From an uncultured Collinsella sp. (GTDB taxonomy: Bacteria; Actinomycetota; Coriobacteriia; Coriobacteriales; Coriobacteriaceae), in assembly GCA_900556515.1 (NCBI GenBank), contig USPH01000086.1, positions 1 through 6,318 on the forward strand: 6,318 nucleotides of DNA. Direction: 5' to 3'. Under the pieces are notes generated by a model. It did no database searches. It saw nothing but the letters and a program-made list of their open reading frames with translations, and was not told the DNA's origin. Every line of letters begins with the position of its first letter. Position 1 is the first letter of the stretch. Positions 5,421 to 6,318 of the stretch are shown here, one piece after another. The translations under genes and the position numbers were made by a program.

Positions 5421-6038
5421 ATGGACACCAATCATTCCCCCATCATCAGCCCCCTCACCATGCGTGAATCCGCCCGAGGTATCACGCTCACCAGCATTTA
5501 CGATGAGATGCTCGCCCGTCGCGAGCTCTCCGTCATGGGAAACATCGAAACCCCGATGGCCCACGACCTATGCCAGCAGATCCGCCTGCTCGATGCCACC
5601 GACCCCAGCCGCCCCATCACCATATTTGTCGCCAGCGCCGGCGGAAGCGTGCGATCGGGCCTTGCGATCTATGACGCCATGCGCCTCGCATCGTGCCCCA
5701 TCCGCACCGTCTGTCTGGAATTCGCCGCGTCCATGGGCGCCGTGATCTTTATGGGCGGCGACGATCGCCGTATGGCGCCCCATGCAGAGCTCATGATTCA
5801 CGACCCGCTGATCCCCCAGGGGGCAGGCGGCTCGGCACTTGCGCTGCAAGAAACCAGCCGGCGTCTCATGCAGACCCGCAAGACCCTCACGCAAATCCTC
5901 TCGGACCGCAGCGGCCTCACGCCCAAGCGCATCCAGTCCCTCACTGCAAAAGACACCTACCTTTCGGCCGAGCGCGCCGTCGAGCTCGGCTTTGCCCACG
6001 AAATCCTCTCGACCACCAAGGAGGTCGCCCATGTCTAA
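5421..6038 (+). CDS. ClpP-family serine protease in a conjugation operon
   Basis: A 205-residue ClpP/crotonase-fold protease. Ser104 in AASMG, His127 in MIHDPL and Asp178 in KDTYLSA match the Ser97-His122-Asp171 triad of E. coli ClpP, so it is probably active. The RGITLTSIYDEML block (19-31) matches the canonical N-terminal region, and GLAIYDAM (80-87) the helix before the nucleophile. Odd points: the oxyanion loop NSPGG is ASAGG here (71-75), losing the proline, and the positions of ClpP tyrosines 60 and 62, which line the ATPase docking pocket, are Thr67 and Phe69. The protein may therefore pair with a different unfoldase, or work without one. AGAAAGGAG lies just upstream of the ATG. Its stop overlaps the coupling-protein start by 8 bases (ATGTCTAA), which implies translational coupling. 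It is a divergent, element-borne paralogue rather than the housekeeping clpP, which usually sits with tig/clpX; its substrate is unknown. Confidence 0.92.
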   Translation: MDTNHSPIISPLTMRESARGITLTSIYDEMLARRELSVMGNIETPMAHDLCQQIRLLDATDPSRPITIFVASAGGSVRSGLAIYDAMRLASCPIRTVCLEFAASMGAVIFMGGDDRRMAPHAELMIHDPLIPQGAGGSALALQETSRRLMQTRKTLTQILSDRSGLTPKRIQSLTAKDTYLSAERAVELGFAHEILSTTKEVAHV

Positions 6039-6318
6039 CCTCGCCAGCCGCCTCGCCGCATCTAAGTCCGCATCGTCCACCATCTTCGCCAAGGATCGAA
6101 CGCTTTCCTGCGACACCCGCCAAACGGGACTCAACAACAACGCACTTGTGATCGGCCCCTCGGGAGCCGGCAAGACCCGAAACGTCCTCAAGCCCAACCT
6201 GCTGCAAATGAACGCAAGCTACATCGTGCTCGACACCAAAGGCACGCTCTGTCGCGAAGTGGGACCCGTGCTGGCAGCCCACGGTTACCGCGTGCAATGT
6301 CTCAACTTCGCCGACCTC
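6031..6318 (+). CDS. VirD4/TraG-type conjugative coupling ATPase, N-terminal part
   Basis: The first 96 codons of a type IV coupling protein; the rest lies outside the window. Walker A is GPSGAGKT at residues 42-49, followed by the family-typical KPNLLQMNASYIVLDTKGTL block (54-73) and a GYRVQCLNFADL strand. These proteins are hexameric ATPases that bring the relaxase-DNA complex to the mating channel and pump DNA. Most family members have one or two membrane helices and 100 or more residues ahead of Walker A; here only 41 mostly polar residues precede it, so this copy lacks the membrane anchor and may rely on a separate membrane partner. AAGGAGG lies 7 bases before the ATG, within the end of the ClpP-like gene, supporting this start. 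DTKG replaces the more common DPKG. Family assignment is firm; downstream motifs cannot be checked. Confidence 0.92.
   Translation, partial: MSNLASRLAASKSASSTIFAKDRTLSCDTRQTGLNNNALVIGPSGAGKTRNVLKPNLLQMNASYIVLDTKGTLCREVGPVLAAHGYRVQCLNFADL

Noticed and set aside
5568..6197. 209-codon minus-strand frame
   Set aside because: It is antisense to the ClpP-like and coupling-protein genes, both of which have clear catalytic motifs.

Overview
The window looks like a piece of a high-GC Gram-positive gut actinobacterium, most likely a Coriobacteriia member such as Collinsella. This is an inference from base composition, codon use, GGAGG-type ribosome binding sites and gene content; no taxonomic marker gene is present. 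It has two parts that point away from each other.

Left part (about 1-3600): four complete metabolic genes, all on the minus strand. In transcription order they are a deoxyribose-phosphate aldolase (DeoC family, 2923-3597), a Cof-type HAD-IIB sugar phosphatase (1931-2773), a beta-phosphoglucomutase-like HAD phosphatase (1208-1867) and a PfkB sugar kinase resembling fructoselysine 6-kinase (282-1145). Together they suggest handling of sugar phosphates from catabolism or nucleoside/glycated-compound salvage. They are probably not one simple operon: an intrinsic terminator at 1881-1908 sits between the two HAD genes, and 149 bases separate deoC from the Cof gene. Downstream of the kinase lies a 228-bp element (10-237) bounded by about 30-bp inverted repeats, containing a perfect 15-bp hairpin and a 21-bp palindrome. 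It looks like a MITE-like or regulatory repeat.

Middle (3598-4466): 869 bases with no convincing gene. It holds an operator-like inverted repeat just upstream of deoC, a 114-bp imperfect palindrome (3802-3915), a very strong bidirectional terminator hairpin fused to the palindrome's right end (3908-3944), a possible rightward promoter (about 4095-4121), and a C/A-rich leader with an 18-bp tandem repeat (4385-4420, plus a partial third copy).

Right part (4467-6318): a plus-strand operon with the look of a conjugative element. It encodes an unrecognised 296-residue protein, a ClpP-family serine protease with an intact Ser-His-Asp triad but altered oxyanion loop and docking positions, and, overlapping it by 8 bases, the start of a VirD4/TraG-type conjugative coupling ATPase that runs off the window. 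The ClpP-like protease coupled to the DNA-transfer ATPase is the most interesting arrangement seen. No integrase, attachment site, relaxase, tRNA, rRNA or CRISPR array was found.
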